Shown here: one piece after another, positions 7,382 through 15,635 of the stretch | Layout: each line of letters opens with the position of its first letter | Position numbering within the stretch: position 1 is the first letter of the stretch | DNA from: an uncultured Pelagibacteraceae bacterium | GTDB lineage: Bacteria; Pseudomonadota; Alphaproteobacteria; Pelagibacterales; Pelagibacteraceae | Reading direction: 5' to 3' | NCBI GenBank assembly: GCA_902565325.1 | Contig: CACFEM010000005.1 | Coordinates: 1-31,060, forward strand | Length of the DNA: 31,060 nucleotides | Position numbers and translations under genes: made by a program | Notes under the pieces: model-generated | Database searches by the model: none | The model's input: the letters and a program-made list of their open reading frames with translations, nothing else | What the model was told of the DNA's origin: nothing

Positions 7382-8551
7382 TTAACTCTTTATATGAAGC
7401 TCTTTTGGAAAATTACAAAACAATTCTGATCCATTCTCTGTAACTCTAATAGCCTCTGAAGCTTCAACCCCCCAATCTCCAAACTGCATTACAGCTATCA
7501 TATGAAAACAAACGTTGGGCTCAAGCACTGTCATATCCCCTTTATATATATTAAGAGTATGTTCTCCCCAATCAGGTGGATAACCAATTCCAATCGAATA
7601 ACCTGTTCTAGATTTTTTTTCTATTCCATATTTATCTAAAATTTTCCAAAAAGACTGAGCAACATCATCTGCTGTATTACCTGGTTTGATTGCACTAATT
7701 CCAGCATTCAATGCTTCTATTGTTTTGTTCATTGTATCAATCTTTAATTGATTGGGTTTTCCAAGCAGAACTGTTCTAGCCATTGGAGCATGATATCGCT
7801 TATAAACTCCAGATAATTCAATAATTGTAGCCTCTCCTTCTACAAACTTGTCTTGTGTTGCTGTTAAATGTGATGCTGAAGTTCCTTTTCCAGTTGGAAG
7901 TAAAGTTGCAATACTAGAATATTCTCCTCCAAATTCCTCTGTACCATAAAATAAAGTCTTTTGAATTTCCCCCACTGCATCACACTGTCTAACTCCTGGT
8001 TTAATAACTTCCATAGCAGTTTTCATTCCTTTTTCTGAGATTTTGGCTGCAGATTTCATGAAACTTATCTCTGCATCTGATTTAACTAATCTTGCCCAAT
8101 TAACCAGACGATCGCTATCTTTGATTTTTGCATTAGGTAATCCTTGTATTATTTTTTCATAACAGAATGCAGTAAAATAATGTGCATCCATTTCAACACC
8201 TATATTAAGCTTGTCCCACTTTCTCTCTTTAATTATTTCAACTAAATAATCATAAGGATGTTTTGGCCATGTATGAATGTAGTTTTCATCATAAACAATT
8301 ACATTTTCGTTTTTTAAGTAAGTTTTTATGTATGCTCCACCTGCATCTTGTGCTCTTACAAAGCACAAAGGTTCATCTGCATTAATATGTACAATAGCAC
8401 ACTGAGCATAGTAAAAAGACCAAGCATCGTAGCCTGTTAAGTAATTCATATTGTTAGTGTCATGTGATATTAAAAGTTCGATGCCTTTTTCTTGCATCAT
8501 TTTTTTAACTTTTGTTAATCTCTGTTTATATTCTTCTTTAGTGAATAACAT
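7382..8551 (-). CDS. M24-family hydrolase resembling ectoine hydrolase DoeA/EutD
   Basis: Pita-bread-fold (creatinase/aminopeptidase P) hydrolase of 389 aa. The frame also opens at a TTG at 8554, but the ATG at 8551 shares one base with the upstream stop and is preferred. The N-terminal domain has NYLTGYDAWSFYYAQC; the C-terminal domain has LLPTGKGTSASHLT, GYPPDWGEHTL and WGVEASEAI. The aspartates that bind metal in M24 peptidases are not evident: the usual Asp-containing strand reads IIELSGVYKRYHAPMART. This fits non-metallo members such as creatinase and the DoeA/EutD ectoine hydrolases, to which the motifs and length correspond well. It is translationally coupled to an EutA-like gene and followed by a Pot-type importer. 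The other ectoine genes (EutB, EutC, EutE/DoeB) are not in the window, so another cyclic amide or N-acyl substrate is possible. Confidence 0.75.
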   Translation of the reverse strand: MLFTKEEYKQRLTKVKKMMQEKGIELLISHDTNNMNYLTGYDAWSFYYAQCAIVHINADEPLCFVRAQDAGGAYIKTYLKNENVIVYDENYIHTWPKHPYDYLVEIIKERKWDKLNIGVEMDAHYFTAFCYEKIIQGLPNAKIKDSDRLVNWARLVKSDAEISFMKSAAKISEKGMKTAMEVIKPGVRQCDAVGEIQKTLFYGTEEFGGEYSSIATLLPTGKGTSASHLTATQDKFVEGEATIIELSGVYKRYHAPMARTVLLGKPNQLKIDTMNKTIEALNAGISAIKPGNTADDVAQSFWKILDKYGIEKKSRTGYSIGIGYPPDWGEHTLNIYKGDMTVLEPNVCFHMIAVMQFGDWGVEASEAIRVTENGSELFCNFPKELHIKS

Positions 8552-9297
8552 CAATTTACCTGGAATAATTTTCCAAACCCCTCTACTGAATTATTTTTTT
8601 TTATTTTTACAAGGGTATCCCAAATTAATGCCTGATTACTAGATAAGACTATTGTATTTAATTTTTTTTCTAATTTATCAATTATTGGCAACACTGGTAA
8701 AGCGGTACAAGAAACAAAGAGTGCTTCTGCCCCATTTAAATCTATTCCAGATAGAACATTATATAAATAATTCTGATCAACTTTTCCGATATCGTAATCT
8801 GCTTCTATATCAAAGTAAGAATTTGAAGTAACTTCAAATCCTTCGTTTTTAAAATATTCTAAAACTTCATCGTTAAGTTTTTTGCTATAAGGTGTAAATA
8901 GACTTATTTTATTTATATTTAATTTCTTTAAAGCTTTGATTGCAGCGGTACTTGGAGTTGTCACTTCTGCCATAGGTTTTGCAGCTTTTACTTTTTTTTC
9001 AATAGACTCGTAGCCTGCTGCTATTGTTCCAGATGTGCAGCCATAAACAACACAATCAATATCCTGATCAGGTAATATATCTTTTGTTACCTCGGTTACT
9101 TTGTTTGACATTTTGATCAAATTTTCTTTTGTTAGTGGGTTATAGCATTCGATACGATTTACAAAGAAATCAACTTCTCTGTCTTTAATTACGTTTATAA
9201 AATCTCTTTCAATCATAAAATCGCTTGCAAGCGCAATAAGTCCAATTCTTGGATTTGATTTAGTAACATATTTAGGATCTATTTTTGTTGAATTCAT
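8551..9297 (-). CDS. Asp/Glu racemase-superfamily protein, EutA/maleate isomerase/AMDase-like
   Basis: Protein of 248 aa from the aspartate racemase, maleate isomerase and arylmalonate decarboxylase superfamily. Both catalytic cysteines are visible, Cys87 in VVYGCTSGT and Cys197 in FVSCTALP, in the spacing typical of maleate isomerase and EutA. The protein opens with PRIGLIALASDF and has the hinge TTPSTAAIKALKKL in the middle. EutA is a gene of the ectoine-utilisation operons of rhizobia, where it accompanies the EutD hydrolase, and here it directly precedes an EutD/DoeA-like hydrolase. It is the first gene of the minus-strand unit and lies 58 bp from the divergent EamA gene. The reaction is uncertain; racemisation, isomerisation or decarboxylation of the hydrolysis product are all possible. 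Confidence 0.75.
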   Translation of the reverse strand: MNSTKIDPKYVTKSNPRIGLIALASDFMIERDFINVIKDREVDFFVNRIECYNPLTKENLIKMSNKVTEVTKDILPDQDIDCVVYGCTSGTIAAGYESIEKKVKAAKPMAEVTTPSTAAIKALKKLNINKISLFTPYSKKLNDEVLEYFKNEGFEVTSNSYFDIEADYDIGKVDQNYLYNVLSGIDLNGAEALFVSCTALPVLPIIDKLEKKLNTIVLSSNQALIWDTLVKIKKNNSVEGFGKLFQVN

Positions 9298-9355
9298 ATT
9301 TTAAAAGGTGAATATATCAGAAGTTCTTTAATAATCATTAATATAAAAAATAGGT

Positions 9356-10228
9356 ATGAATATAAAAGATACTTTCGTAGCGTCCTTGGTGCCTATTTTT
9401 TTAGGCTTTGGTTTTGTAATAGCTAAACCAGCATTTGAATCTTTTCCTCCTGTTCTTTTAATGGGTATCAGATTTACATTTGCTGCTTCATTATTAATTT
9501 GGTGGTTTCCAATTCCAAAAGGATATTTAAAAAGAATTTTTGCTGCATCATTAGTCGCTAATACATTGCAATATAGTATTACATATACTGGATTAGATTT
9601 AATTGATGCATCTGCAGCAGTTCTTTTGGTTCAAACAGAAGTTCCATTTGGAGTTATTTTTGCTTACTTCATGCTTAAAGAAAAACCAACTATTAGAGCT
9701 TTGATTGGTATAGCTATCGCTTTTGTTGGTGTTTATATTTTAACCGGATCTCCTAACTTGGATGGAAAATTTATTGGAATTGGTCTTACAATATTAGGAT
9801 CAGCTGTATGGGCTCTTGGGCAAGTTATGGTTAAACCTTTAAGTAAAGAAATAAATCCTTTAGCGTTAGTTGCTTGGTTAGCATTATTCTCTGTACCAAT
9901 ATTAGTGATGCTATCTGCAATAATTGATGGAAACACAATTAATTATCTAACAAATGCAAAATTTGATCATTGGATTATTGCAATTTATATAGGTTTCATC
10001 ATGCAACCAATTACTTATGGTTGTTTCTATTATGTTTTGAAAAATAACCCACTTTATAAAGTGCTACCTATTGTAACTATGGGGATACCGCCAACTGGTT
10101 TATTAGCTGCTATTTTTCTTTTAGGTGAAAAACCAACTCCAGAATTATTTATAGGTGGTGCAATAATCATAGTTGGTGTGATTTTAATTGTATTTACAAA
10201 AAACAAAAAAGAAGAGGAAATGAAATGA
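9356..10228 (+). CDS. EamA/DMT-superfamily transporter (RhaT/YdcZ type)
   Basis: Membrane protein of 290 aa with about ten predicted helices and the internal duplication typical of EamA transporters. The first repeat begins FVASLVPIFLGFGFVIAKP and the second begins near residue 145 (IGIGLTILGSAVWALGQVM). A cytoplasmic Lys/Glu-rich tail (KNKKEEEMK) ends the protein. EamA carriers usually export amino acids or small metabolites, but some import. It starts a plus-strand unit divergent from the EutA-like gene across 58 bp, and its stop overlaps the next gene's ATG by 4 bp. No substrate can be assigned from sequence. Confidence 0.9.
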   Translation: MNIKDTFVASLVPIFLGFGFVIAKPAFESFPPVLLMGIRFTFAASLLIWWFPIPKGYLKRIFAASLVANTLQYSITYTGLDLIDASAAVLLVQTEVPFGVIFAYFMLKEKPTIRALIGIAIAFVGVYILTGSPNLDGKFIGIGLTILGSAVWALGQVMVKPLSKEINPLALVAWLALFSVPILVMLSAIIDGNTINYLTNAKFDHWIIAIYIGFIMQPITYGCFYYVLKNNPLYKVLPIVTMGIPPTGLLAAIFLLGEKPTPELFIGGAIIIVGVILIVFTKNKKEEEMK

Positions 10229-11166
10229 AAATTGGATTTATTGGTTTAGGTAACGTTGGAGGAAAACTTGCAGGAAGTTTATTAAGAAATAACTTTGATC
10301 TTACAGTAAGAGATTTAGATGAAAATTTAACAAATTCTTTGAAAGACTTGGGTGCTAAAGTTGCACAGTCTCCAAAAGAATTAGCTGAAAAATCTGATTT
10401 AATCATTACCTCTCTTCCTTCTCCTGAAGTTTCTGCAGAAGTTATGGAAAGTGAAGATGGAATTCTAAATGGTTTATCAGAGAATAAAATTTGGCTAGAA
10501 ATGAGCACTACAGATGAAAATGAAGTTAAAAGACTTGGAAAAAAAGTAATAGAAAAAAAAGCAATCCCTTTAGATGGACCTGTGAGTGGTGGATGTCATA
10601 GAGCAGCAACAGGTAATATTGCTATATTTGTAGGTGGAGAAAGAAAAGCATTTGAAAAAATTTTACCTGCATTAACTATTATGGGAAGAAAAATATTACA
10701 CACTGGTGAGCTTGGTACAGCAAGTGTATTAAAAGTAATTACAAATTATCTAGCATCTGCACATTTGGTTGCATTAGGTGAGGCTTGGACTGTAGCAAAA
10801 AAATCTAATTTAGATTTAGCAAAAACTTATAAAGGGATTGCTATTTCCTCTGGTAATTCATTTGTGCATGAAACTGAAAGTCAGGTTATATTAAATGGAT
10901 CTTATAATATAAATTTTACAATGGATTTGGTTTTAAAAGACACAAGTCTATTTGATAATCTTGCAAAAAAACTAAATGCTTCTTTAGAAATTTCCCCACA
11001 AATAGTCGAAATTTTTAAAGATGGTCAAAAAAAATATGGTTCTAGAGCTTGGTCATCAATGATTGTGAAAAGGATGGAGGATTTAAATAATATTAATTTT
11101 AGAGCTAATGGTTTTCCTGATGAGTTGGTTGATCATGAACCTGAGGAAAAAGGATATGAAATTTAA
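10225..11166 (+). CDS. NAD(P)-dependent beta-hydroxyacid dehydrogenase, 3-hydroxyisobutyrate dehydrogenase family
   Basis: Cytoplasmic oxidoreductase of 313 aa. The N-terminal Rossmann motif is GFIGLGNVGG (residues 4-13). The substrate-binding signature DGPVSGGCHRAATG follows at 117-130, and the catalytic Lys170 and Asn174 lie in GTASVLKVITN. The all-helical C-terminal domain covers about 165-290, and the last 20 residues are an acidic extension. Family members oxidise 3-hydroxyisobutyrate, tartronate, L-threonate and similar beta-hydroxyacids to aldehydes. The aldehyde dehydrogenase 20 bp downstream could take such an aldehyde further. The residue after the Rossmann beta-2 strand is Asp30 (VRDLDEN), which favours NAD over NADP. 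The exact substrate is unknown. Confidence 0.88.
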   Translation: MKIGFIGLGNVGGKLAGSLLRNNFDLTVRDLDENLTNSLKDLGAKVAQSPKELAEKSDLIITSLPSPEVSAEVMESEDGILNGLSENKIWLEMSTTDENEVKRLGKKVIEKKAIPLDGPVSGGCHRAATGNIAIFVGGERKAFEKILPALTIMGRKILHTGELGTASVLKVITNYLASAHLVALGEAWTVAKKSNLDLAKTYKGIAISSGNSFVHETESQVILNGSYNINFTMDLVLKDTSLFDNLAKKLNASLEISPQIVEIFKDGQKKYGSRAWSSMIVKRMEDLNNINFRANGFPDELVDHEPEEKGYEI

Positions 11167-11186
11167 TTAATGTGTTAAGATAAAAA

Positions 11187-12617
11187 ATGTTAGATAAAAG
11201 AAAATTTTATATAAATGGTCAGTGGGTTGATCCAATTAACAAAAAAGATTTTGACGTAATTAATCCATGCAATGAAGACCCATTTGCTGTTATTTCTTTA
11301 GGTTCAAAAGAGGATACAGATTTAGCTGTTAAATCAGCAAAAAATGCCTTTGGGACTTGGAAAGAAACTAGCAAGGAAGAAAGGCTCAATTTACTTGAAA
11401 AATTATCATCAGTTTATAAAAAAAGATTTAATGAAATGGCTGAGGCTATTTCTCTTGAAATGGGTGCACCAATGGATTGGGCAACAGATGTTCAAACAGC
11501 TTCAGGGAAAGATCATTTAGATGATTTCATTTTAAGATTAAAAAATTTTAAATTTGATGAACACTTTGATAATAAATCAAATAATCATATCTATTATGAG
11601 CCAATTGGAGTTTGTGGATTAATCACGCCGTGGAATTGGCCTATTAATCAAATTACTTTAAAAGTCGTTCCTGCATTTGCAACTGGATGTACAATGATTT
11701 TAAAACCATCAGAAATTGCTCCTATTTCTGGAATGCTATTTGCAGAAATGATTGATGAAGCAGGTTTTCCAAAAGGTGTATTTAATTTAGTAAATGGAGA
11801 CGGTGCAGGAGTGGGAACCCACATTTCAAGCCACCCTGATATTGATATGGTTTCTTTCACAGGTTCAACACGAGCAGGAAGGTTAATTTCAAAAAATGCT
11901 GCAGAAACAATCAAAAGAGTGTGTCTTGAATTAGGTGGTAAAGGTGGAAATATTGTTTTTGCTGACAGTTATAAAGATGCAGTAAGAGATGGTATTCGAA
12001 ATGTAATGAGCAATTCTGGTCAATCTTGTGATGCACCAACAAGAATGCTGGTTGAGAAATCAATTTATGAAAGAGCTGTTAAAGAAGCAGTAGATGAAGC
12101 AAACAAAATTAAAGTAGATCAAGCTTCAAAAAAAGGAGATCATATAGGACCCGTCATCTCTAAAGTTCAATATGATAAAATTATAAATCTTATTGAAAGT
12201 GGAATTTCTGAAGGTGCAACTCTTGCAGCAGGTGGGCCTGAGCTACCAAACGGTTTGAACAAAGGATACTTTATCAAACCGACTATATTTACAGATGTAA
12301 CTAATGAAATGAGAATTGCTAAAGAAGAAATTTTTGGACCTGTGTTATCTATAATTCCATTTGAAACTGAGGATGAGGCAGTCAATATTGTAAATGATAC
12401 TTCTTATGGTCTTGGAAATTATTTGCAAACTGAAGACAGGGAAAAAGCACACAGAGTTGCAAAAAAATTAAGATCAGGCTGTGTTTATATTAATGGAAAT
12501 GGAGCAGATGCCGGAACTCCATTTGGTGGTTACAGGCAATCGGGTAATGGTAGAGAAGGAGGTATTTGGGGCCTTGAGGAATATCTTGAAGTAAAGAATG
12601 TTACTGGTTGGAGTTAA
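11187..12617 (+). CDS. NAD(P)-dependent aldehyde dehydrogenase
   Basis: Class-I-like aldehyde dehydrogenase of 476 aa, full length. The cofactor-binding segment GLITPWNWP is at 144-152, FTGSTRAG at 224-231, the general base Glu248 in CLELGGK and the nucleophile Cys281 in SGQSCDAPTRM. FGPVLSIIPFETEDEA near 394-409 is also typical. It oxidises an aldehyde to an acid, but the aldehyde is not evident. As the neighbour of a beta-hydroxyacid dehydrogenase it may use that product. As the converging neighbour of a gamma-butyrobetaine-dioxygenase-like gene it could alternatively act on 4-trimethylaminobutyraldehyde. Its last 17 bp overlap the 3' end of the dioxygenase gene on the other strand. Confidence 0.93.
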   Translation: MLDKRKFYINGQWVDPINKKDFDVINPCNEDPFAVISLGSKEDTDLAVKSAKNAFGTWKETSKEERLNLLEKLSSVYKKRFNEMAEAISLEMGAPMDWATDVQTASGKDHLDDFILRLKNFKFDEHFDNKSNNHIYYEPIGVCGLITPWNWPINQITLKVVPAFATGCTMILKPSEIAPISGMLFAEMIDEAGFPKGVFNLVNGDGAGVGTHISSHPDIDMVSFTGSTRAGRLISKNAAETIKRVCLELGGKGGNIVFADSYKDAVRDGIRNVMSNSGQSCDAPTRMLVEKSIYERAVKEAVDEANKIKVDQASKKGDHIGPVISKVQYDKIINLIESGISEGATLAAGGPELPNGLNKGYFIKPTIFTDVTNEMRIAKEEIFGPVLSIIPFETEDEAVNIVNDTSYGLGNYLQTEDREKAHRVAKKLRSGCVYINGNGADAGTPFGGYRQSGNGREGGIWGLEEYLEVKNVTGWS

Positions 12618-13752
12618 CAGAATTTTTTAAATATCTTAGTCTTCCAATAATTTCATCTCGATCCATGTAATAACCTTGTAAATGCCTATGTCCTGAGTTT
12701 GGATCATATTCAGTTCTACCGTGTAATAATCGTCTATTGTTAAAAGAAAAAATATCACCTGGTCCTAATCTAAATTTAATCTGGAATTGATCGTCATGAA
12801 GTAAATTTCCAAATCGGTGATGAGCTTTGTAAACTTTATCCATCAAATCTGGATGACAGTCTAAAGCATCCATGGTTGCTACGCTAAACCGAATATCATG
12901 GTAATCATTATCTTTTGTTAGAGATATCGCGGGTGCGTAATAACTTCTAACAGACTCTTGTGTATAATCCATGTCTCTAAATTTTAAATGAACGTTTACT
13001 AGCGTATCAAATATTTCTTTCTCATTTTTTCTCAAATAGTCTGCTACTGCAAAGCCGTCTACGGCGGACGAGTCTCCTCCAGTTGCAGAATTTACTAAGC
13101 AATGAAGAAATTGATATCCAGGTGGTGTTTCAAACCATGGTAAATCCATATGATTTCTTAAGGCATGTGCTGTGTAAGCAGAATTATTTGGTTTAGGAAT
13201 GTTAATTACTTCAAAAGGTGTTTTAAAAAAAGTTTCTCTGGTATGGCTAATTCTATTTAAAATTTTAAAGCCAGAATTATTTTCAGTTGGAGCATTTTTT
13301 ACTATAGCAATTCCAGTATGATGTAAAAGTTCTAACCATCTGATAAGCCCTTCATCTGAACTCATAATTTCATCATGCTCAATCTCGATTGACTTCAAGT
13401 CATTTTGTAAAGAGTTATCCCAAAGTTGATAAGGAGATTTATATTTTAGATTGTTTTTTATTGTATAGCAGTTTTCTCTTAACCAATTTTGGTCGTAATA
13501 ACTAATGTGGTCACCTTCACTCCATTCAATTTCAAGCTTGCCTTCATTATTTACTGCAAATTTTTTTGGATTAATATTGTTTGATACTTTTAAAATATTA
13601 AACATTCTATGACGTGAGTCTTTATCGTGTGCAGTTGGACAATTGTCTCTTAGCCATAAATAATTAAATTTACTTTTTTTTCCATCGCTCCAGTCAACTT
13701 CTAAATTTGTAGAATTTTTAGTTATATTTTTAATTGTAAAATTTTGTTCCAT
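12601..13752 (-). CDS. Gamma-butyrobetaine dioxygenase-like 2-oxoglutarate/Fe(II) oxygenase (TauD/TfdA fold, N-terminal DUF971 domain)
   Basis: Oxygenase of 383 aa, close to the size and layout of gamma-butyrobetaine dioxygenase, which makes L-carnitine. The N-terminal DUF971-type domain (about 1-95) holds WLRDNCP and WLRENC. The double-stranded beta-helix domain has the iron ligands His201 and Asp203 (NHMD) and His344 (RRLLHGR), and Arg356 for 2-oxoglutarate. AYT at 192-194 and the C-terminal RHLQGYYMD resemble the enzyme's substrate cage and end better than trimethyllysine dioxygenase does. Of the four zinc ligands known in human BBOX1 (Cys38, Cys40, Cys43, His82), only Cys38 and His82 are kept; the others are Thr40 and Asp43, with His42 nearby. 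The ATG shares one base with the stop of the class II aldolase gene. Trimethyllysine or another betaine remains possible. Confidence 0.8.
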   Translation of the reverse strand: MEQNFTIKNITKNSTNLEVDWSDGKKSKFNYLWLRDNCPTAHDKDSRHRMFNILKVSNNINPKKFAVNNEGKLEIEWSEGDHISYYDQNWLRENCYTIKNNLKYKSPYQLWDNSLQNDLKSIEIEHDEIMSSDEGLIRWLELLHHTGIAIVKNAPTENNSGFKILNRISHTRETFFKTPFEVINIPKPNNSAYTAHALRNHMDLPWFETPPGYQFLHCLVNSATGGDSSAVDGFAVADYLRKNEKEIFDTLVNVHLKFRDMDYTQESVRSYYAPAISLTKDNDYHDIRFSVATMDALDCHPDLMDKVYKAHHRFGNLLHDDQFQIKFRLGPGDIFSFNNRRLLHGRTEYDPNSGHRHLQGYYMDRDEIIGRLRYLKNSVNSNQ

Positions 13753-14483
13753 TAATTTTTATAATTTGAATGTTCTCTCTCTAATTTTCTTAATAAAGCA
13801 GCCCACTCCGTTTTTCCATCATAATTATAATCATCAGAGTCACTCATGTTTTCCCAGAAATATGCTGCTTTCTGTTTATCTATTTCATGTTTGTTTAAGC
13901 CCATAGCAAGATTTTTTACCTGAACTGAACATGCTTGCTCCAGATAATAAGCTCTGAAAAATGCTTCTGCTGCAGTTTTTCCTACAGTGTAATATCCATG
14001 ATTTCTAGTAATCAAAATATCGTGTTTGCTAATTAGGTTTTCAAATTTGCTTCCAAATTCTTTGTCCTCAACAAATTCATAATCAATATATCCAACAAGA
14101 TGATTTAAATAAACTGCAGCCTGTGAGAGATACATTAAACCCTCTTTAGTGCCACCAACTGCCATCACATCGTTGGCATGTCCATGAACATAAAAATTTA
14201 CATCGTCTCTTTTATTAAAAATCCATTGAGCAAGGTTAATGCATCCATCATTTAACCAAGGTCCATCTGAGTCTAATTTTTTTCCGTTTCGATCAATTTT
14301 AACTAAAGATGAAGCGGTAATTTCTTCATAAAACATTCCGTATGGGTGAACAAAAGAACAATTTTTATCTTCAGCAGATCTTGCACCTGCACATTGATTT
14401 GCAAGATCAGTCATACCGTACATATGTAAAATTCTATAGAGAGCAGACAACTCTAGTCGCACATCTTTATCTGTTTGCGCCAT
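13752..14483 (-). CDS. Class II aldolase/adducin-family protein
   Basis: Protein of 243 aa with the AraD/FucA/adducin fold. The zinc-binding His100 and His102 are in FYVHGHAND and the third His162 in TRNHGYYTVG. HPYGMFYEEIT near 46-56 is the standard phosphate-loop region of the family. The Glu usually found before the HxH motif in FucA-type aldolases is not obvious; the region reads WLNDGCINLA, as in adducin-like members with a different or absent aldolase activity. It is first in a two-gene minus-strand unit with the dioxygenase. A retro-aldol or decarboxylase step on a hydroxylated product is possible. In other bacteria this family also works with beta-hydroxyacid dehydrogenases in sugar-acid catabolism. 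Confidence 0.85.
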   Translation of the reverse strand: MAQTDKDVRLELSALYRILHMYGMTDLANQCAGARSAEDKNCSFVHPYGMFYEEITASSLVKIDRNGKKLDSDGPWLNDGCINLAQWIFNKRDDVNFYVHGHANDVMAVGGTKEGLMYLSQAAVYLNHLVGYIDYEFVEDKEFGSKFENLISKHDILITRNHGYYTVGKTAAEAFFRAYYLEQACSVQVKNLAMGLNKHEIDKQKAAYFWENMSDSDDYNYDGKTEWAALLRKLEREHSNYKN

Positions 14484-14493
14484 AAATAAAATT

Positions 14494-14510
14494 CTTATTT
14501 AAAAAATAAG
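14494..14510. repeat. Inverted repeat in the divergent intergenic region
   Basis: CTTATTT and AAATAAG flank AAA, 11 bp upstream of the class II aldolase start. It may be an operator or a leader hairpin in the 125-bp gap between the divergent aldolase and ProV-type genes. It is AT-rich, so chance is possible. Confidence 0.3.
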
Positions 14511-14558
14511 TAAAAGCAAATAAATACAACCGTTATTTCTTAAAACAATTGTAAGTTG

Positions 14559-14564
14559 TATAAT
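14559..14564 (+). promoter_or_regulatory. Candidate -10 element for the ProV-type gene
   Basis: A perfect TATAAT lies 44 bp upstream of the ATG at 14609, in the only sizeable gap before this plus-strand unit. No good -35 box is present at 16-18 bp, so the call rests on the -10 alone. The 8-bp palindrome ACAATTGT (14545-14552) just upstream could be a regulator site. Confidence 0.4.
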
Positions 14565-14608
14565 ATTTGTTTTACATATGATGATTGTAACTGTTAGAAC
14601 ATTACATC

Positions 14609-15634
14609 ATGTCAAAAATTGAGATTAACAACGTATACAAAATTTTTGGAAACAACCCATCCTCAGTACTGCCAATGGTAAAAAATGGTGCAACTAAAGA
14701 TGAAATTTTAGAGCAAACAGGTCATACCGTTGGATTAGATAATGTTTCGCTTAAAATTGAGGAAGGAGAAACCTTTGTTTGTATGGGTTTATCAGGATCA
14801 GGGAAATCAACATTAATAAGACATTTAAATAGACTAATCGATCCAACTGATGGTGAAATTTTAGTTGAGGGCACGAATGTAATGTCGCTTGATAAAGATA
14901 AGCTTATTGAATTCAGAAGACATAAAATGAGCATGGTATTTCAAAGATTTGGTTTATTCCCACATAAAACAGTGATTCAAAATGTTGGTTACGGGCTTGA
15001 GATGCAAGGAAAAGTTGAAGATGAAAGAAATAAAATCTCAATGGAAAAAATCGATGCAGTTGGTCTAACTGGTTTTGAAAATCAATACCCTGCTCAATTA
15101 TCAGGAGGAATGCAGCAACGTGTTGGTCTAGCAAGAGCGTTAGCTACTGATACAGATATTATGTTAATGGATGAAGCTTTCAGCGCCCTAGATCCTCTGA
15201 TTAGAAGTGATATGCAGAAACAATTAATTGATCTTCAAGCAGAACTAAAAAAAACAATTGTATTTATTACTCACGATCTAGATGAATCATTAAGATTAGG
15301 TGATCATATCGGGATACTAAACTCTGGAAAATTAGTTCAAGTAGGAACTCCCGAGGAAATTATTATGAACCCTGCTGATGATTATGTAAAAGCTTTTGTA
15401 AAAGATGTGAATAGAGCAAAAGTTATCAAGGCAAAAATTATTATGAAAACTGCTGATCAGGCTAATGACATAGATAAATCAAACTTAATAAAAGTAAATG
15501 AAGATGAATTTATTGAAGATTTTTTACCAAAAATCGTTTGTTCTGATTCAAATTGTGAAGTGGTTGATAAAAGTGGAAATGTAAAGGGGTACATTTCAAA
15601 TCAAGAATTACAGTCTTCATTAACAAGATCATAA
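14609..15634 (+). CDS. Quaternary-amine ABC transporter ATP-binding protein, ProV/OpuAA-like
   Basis: Cytoplasmic ATPase of 341 aa. The N-terminal stretch before Walker A (VYKIFGNNP, then about 30 residues to TVGLDNVS) is the extended form specific to glycine betaine/proline betaine transporters. Walker A is GLSGSGKST (60-68), the signature LSGGMQQRVGLARAL, Walker B DIMLMDEAFSALD and the switch FITHDLDES. E. coli ProV has about 400 aa and two CBS domains; here only about 70 residues remain beyond the nucleotide-binding region, enough for one degenerate CBS repeat. The expected permease (ProW) and binding protein (ProX) genes are absent beside it and in this window. It is followed after one base by a thioesterase, so it may serve a permease encoded elsewhere. 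Confidence 0.92.
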   Translation: MSKIEINNVYKIFGNNPSSVLPMVKNGATKDEILEQTGHTVGLDNVSLKIEEGETFVCMGLSGSGKSTLIRHLNRLIDPTDGEILVEGTNVMSLDKDKLIEFRRHKMSMVFQRFGLFPHKTVIQNVGYGLEMQGKVEDERNKISMEKIDAVGLTGFENQYPAQLSGGMQQRVGLARALATDTDIMLMDEAFSALDPLIRSDMQKQLIDLQAELKKTIVFITHDLDESLRLGDHIGILNSGKLVQVGTPEEIIMNPADDYVKAFVKDVNRAKVIKAKIIMKTADQANDIDKSNLIKVNEDEFIEDFLPKIVCSDSNCEVVDKSGNVKGYISNQELQSSLTRS

Positions 15635-15635
15635 A

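Noticed and set aside
5005..9297. Firm assignment of the importer to spermidine/putrescine
   Set aside because: PotABCD-type systems carry several substrate classes and the co-transcribed hydrolase points elsewhere; only the transporter family is supported.
9298..9355. Divergent promoter pair between the EutA-like and EamA genes
   Set aside because: Promoters must exist here, but I found no -35/-10 pair good enough to place on either strand.
9356..14483. Sugar-acid (threonate/erythronate-type) pathway from the beta-hydroxyacid dehydrogenase and class II aldolase
   Set aside because: The two genes are on opposite strands in different units and the expected DUF1537 kinase and isomerase genes are absent.
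14577..14611. Bulged hairpin covering the start of the ProV-type gene (ATGATG pairing with CATCAT)
   Set aside because: The pairing needs several bulges and a very small loop; it could easily be chance in this AT-rich leader.
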